Shown here piece by piece: positions 62,985-64,000 of a stretch of DNA of 64,000 nt. The notes under the pieces are model-generated. The model was given only the letters and a program-made list of their open reading frames with translations, ran no database searches and had not been told where the DNA came from. A program made the position numbers and the translations under genes. Source of the stretch: Pseudomonas fluorescens NCIMB 11764 (GTDB lineage: Bacteria; Pseudomonadota; Gammaproteobacteria; Pseudomonadales; Pseudomonadaceae); contig NZ_CP010945.1 in NCBI RefSeq assembly GCF_000293885.2, forward strand, positions 5,600,001-5,664,000. Direction: 5' to 3'. Each line of letters begins with the position of its first letter. Within the stretch, counting starts at the first letter, position 1.

Positions 62985-63482
62985 ATGAACAGCACGCTTA
63001 TCCAGACAGACCGTTTCACCTTGAGTGAAACCGAGCGCTCGGCCATCGAGCACGAGTTGCATCACTACGAAGACCCGCGCGCGGCGTCGATCGAAGCCCT
63101 GAAGATCGTCCAGAAGGAACGTGGCTGGGTGCCTGATGGCGCGCTCTACGCCATCGGCGAGATCCTCGGCATCCCGGCGAGCGACGTTGAAGGCGTGGCC
63201 ACTTTCTATAGCCAGATCTTCCGTCAGCCGGTCGGCCGTCACATCATTCGCGTCTGCGACAGCATGGTCTGCTACATCGGCGGCCACGAGTCCGTGGTCA
63301 GCGAAATCCAGAGCAATCTGGGTATCGGCCTGGGTCAGACCACCGCCGACGGTCGCTTCACCTTGCTGCCGGTCTGCTGCCTCGGCAACTGCGACAAGGC
63401 CCCGGCGTTGATGATCGACGACGACACTTTCGGTGATGTGCAGCCTGCCGGCGTTGCCAAATTGCTCGAGGGCTACGTATGA
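62985..63482 (+). CDS. nuoE: NADH-quinone oxidoreductase subunit E
   Basis: 165 residues. The [2Fe-2S] cysteines are in [12 protein letters not shown] and [13 protein letters not shown]. It forms part of the NADH-input module with NuoF and NuoG. Only 2 bp separate it from nuoCD, and its stop overlaps the nuoF start as ATGA. Confidence 0.97.
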   Translation: MNSTLIQTDRFTLSETERSAIEHELHHYEDPRAASIEALKIVQKERGWVPDGALYAIGEILGIPASDVEGVATFYSQIFRQPVGRHIIRVCDSMVCYIGGHESVVSEIQSNLGIGLGQTTADGRFTLLPVCCLGNCDKAPALMIDDDTFGDVQPAGVAKLLEGYV

Positions 63483-64000
63483 CCCTGACTTCCTTCGGTC
63501 CTGCCAACCGCATCAAGCGTTCGGCCGAGACTCACCCGCTGACCTGGCGTCTGCGTGACGACGGCGAAGCCGTATGGCTCGACGAGTACCAGGCCAAGAA
63601 CGGTTACGCCGCTGCACGCAAGGCCTTCGCCGACATGGCTCAGGACGACATCGTCCAGACCGTGAAAGACGCCGGCCTCAAGGGTCGCGGCGGTGCAGGC
63701 TTCCCCACTGGCGTTAAGTGGGGCCTGATGCCAAAAGACGAATCCATCAACATCCGCTACCTGCTGTGCAACGCGGATGAAATGGAGCCGAACACCTGGA
63801 AAGACCGCATGCTGATGGAGCAACTGCCCCATCTGCTGATCGAAGGCATGCTGATCAGTGCCCGCGCGCTGAAAACCTACCGTGGCTACATCTTCCTGCG
63901 TGGCGAATACACCACCGCCGCCAAGCACCTCAACCGTGCCGTGGAAGAAGCCAAGGCAGCCGGCCTGCTGGGCAAGAACATCCTGGGCAGCGGCTTCGAT
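63479..64000 (+). CDS. nuoF: NADH-quinone oxidoreductase subunit F (partial, right edge)
   Basis: The first 174 residues are visible: [20 protein letters not shown], then FMN-binding [20 protein letters not shown] and the NADH-site [14 protein letters not shown]. It oxidises NADH and passes electrons through FMN. The cluster-binding C-terminal part is cut off by the edge. It overlaps nuoE by ATGA. Confidence 0.97.
   Translation, partial: MTLTSFGPANRIKRSAETHPLTWRLRDDGEAVWLDEYQAKNGYAAARKAFADMAQDDIVQTVKDAGLKGRGGAGFPTGVKWGLMPKDESINIRYLLCNADEMEPNTWKDRMLMEQLPHLLIEGMLISARALKTYRGYIFLRGEYTTAAKHLNRAVEEAKAAGLLGKNILGSGFD

Overview
The window is chromosomal DNA of a GC-rich gamma-proteobacterium, almost certainly a Pseudomonas of the fluorescens complex. 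The evidence is protein content (monomeric Idh next to Icd, fused NuoCD, OprD porin, CspD-ClpS-ClpA block, Bpt/Aat pair), strong GC bias at third codon positions, and many intergenic REP palindromes of the Pseudomonas type. From about 29.3 kb rightward, gene order follows what I recall of the P. aeruginosa core chromosome (tusDCBE, cysG, serS, crcB, rarA, lolA, ftsK, trxB, aat, bpt, infA, clpA, clpS, cspD, icd, idh, nudix, mnmA, hflD, purB, aceA, nuo). I saw no tRNA, rRNA, insertion sequence, prophage or CRISPR array.

1-29.3 kb is accessory or variable. It holds a partial TPR protein; a secreted protein made of ten 39-bp tandem repeats; a periplasmic chorismate mutase; a cytochrome c; a four-gene putative amine or amino-alcohol catabolic operon (glutamine-synthetase-like ligase, aldehyde dehydrogenase, Fe-alcohol dehydrogenase, APC permease); ohr; lipoproteins; a sarcosine-oxidase-like flavoenzyme divergent from an amidase; a gntP-oprD uptake pair; msrA; an isochorismatase / AraC / NIPSNAP cluster; a VanX-L,D-transpeptidase fusion; ggt; ogt; two GNATs; nudK; a hemerythrin; small regulatory or hypothetical genes; and a DUF1275 membrane protein.

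29.3-43.8 kb is housekeeping: tusDCBE with ybiB (tRNA sulfur relay), a glutathionyl-hydroquinone reductase, then on the minus strand rarA-crcB-serS-cysG and ftsK-lolA, and on the plus strand trxB, aat, bpt, infA.

43.8-56.8 kb holds clpS-clpA (minus), which with aat and bpt form a near-complete bacterial N-degron pathway; cspD; the divergent pair icd / idh; nudJ-mnmA-hflD; purB; and roxA with a GNAT. MnmA is the final acceptor of the sulfur relayed by TusDCBE.

56.8-64 kb holds an orphan secretin-N-domain-like secreted protein, a 500-bp leader with a strong palindrome, aceA (the glyoxylate branch competing with Icd/Idh), and the start of the complex I operon nuoA-B-CD-E-F, cut by the right edge.

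The items most worth a second look are the homogenised 10 x 39 bp repeat gene, the VanX-YkuD fusion, the gamma-glutamylation-type catabolic operon of unknown substrate, the palindrome upstream of aceA, and the coding-like remnant at 21.8-22.1 kb.
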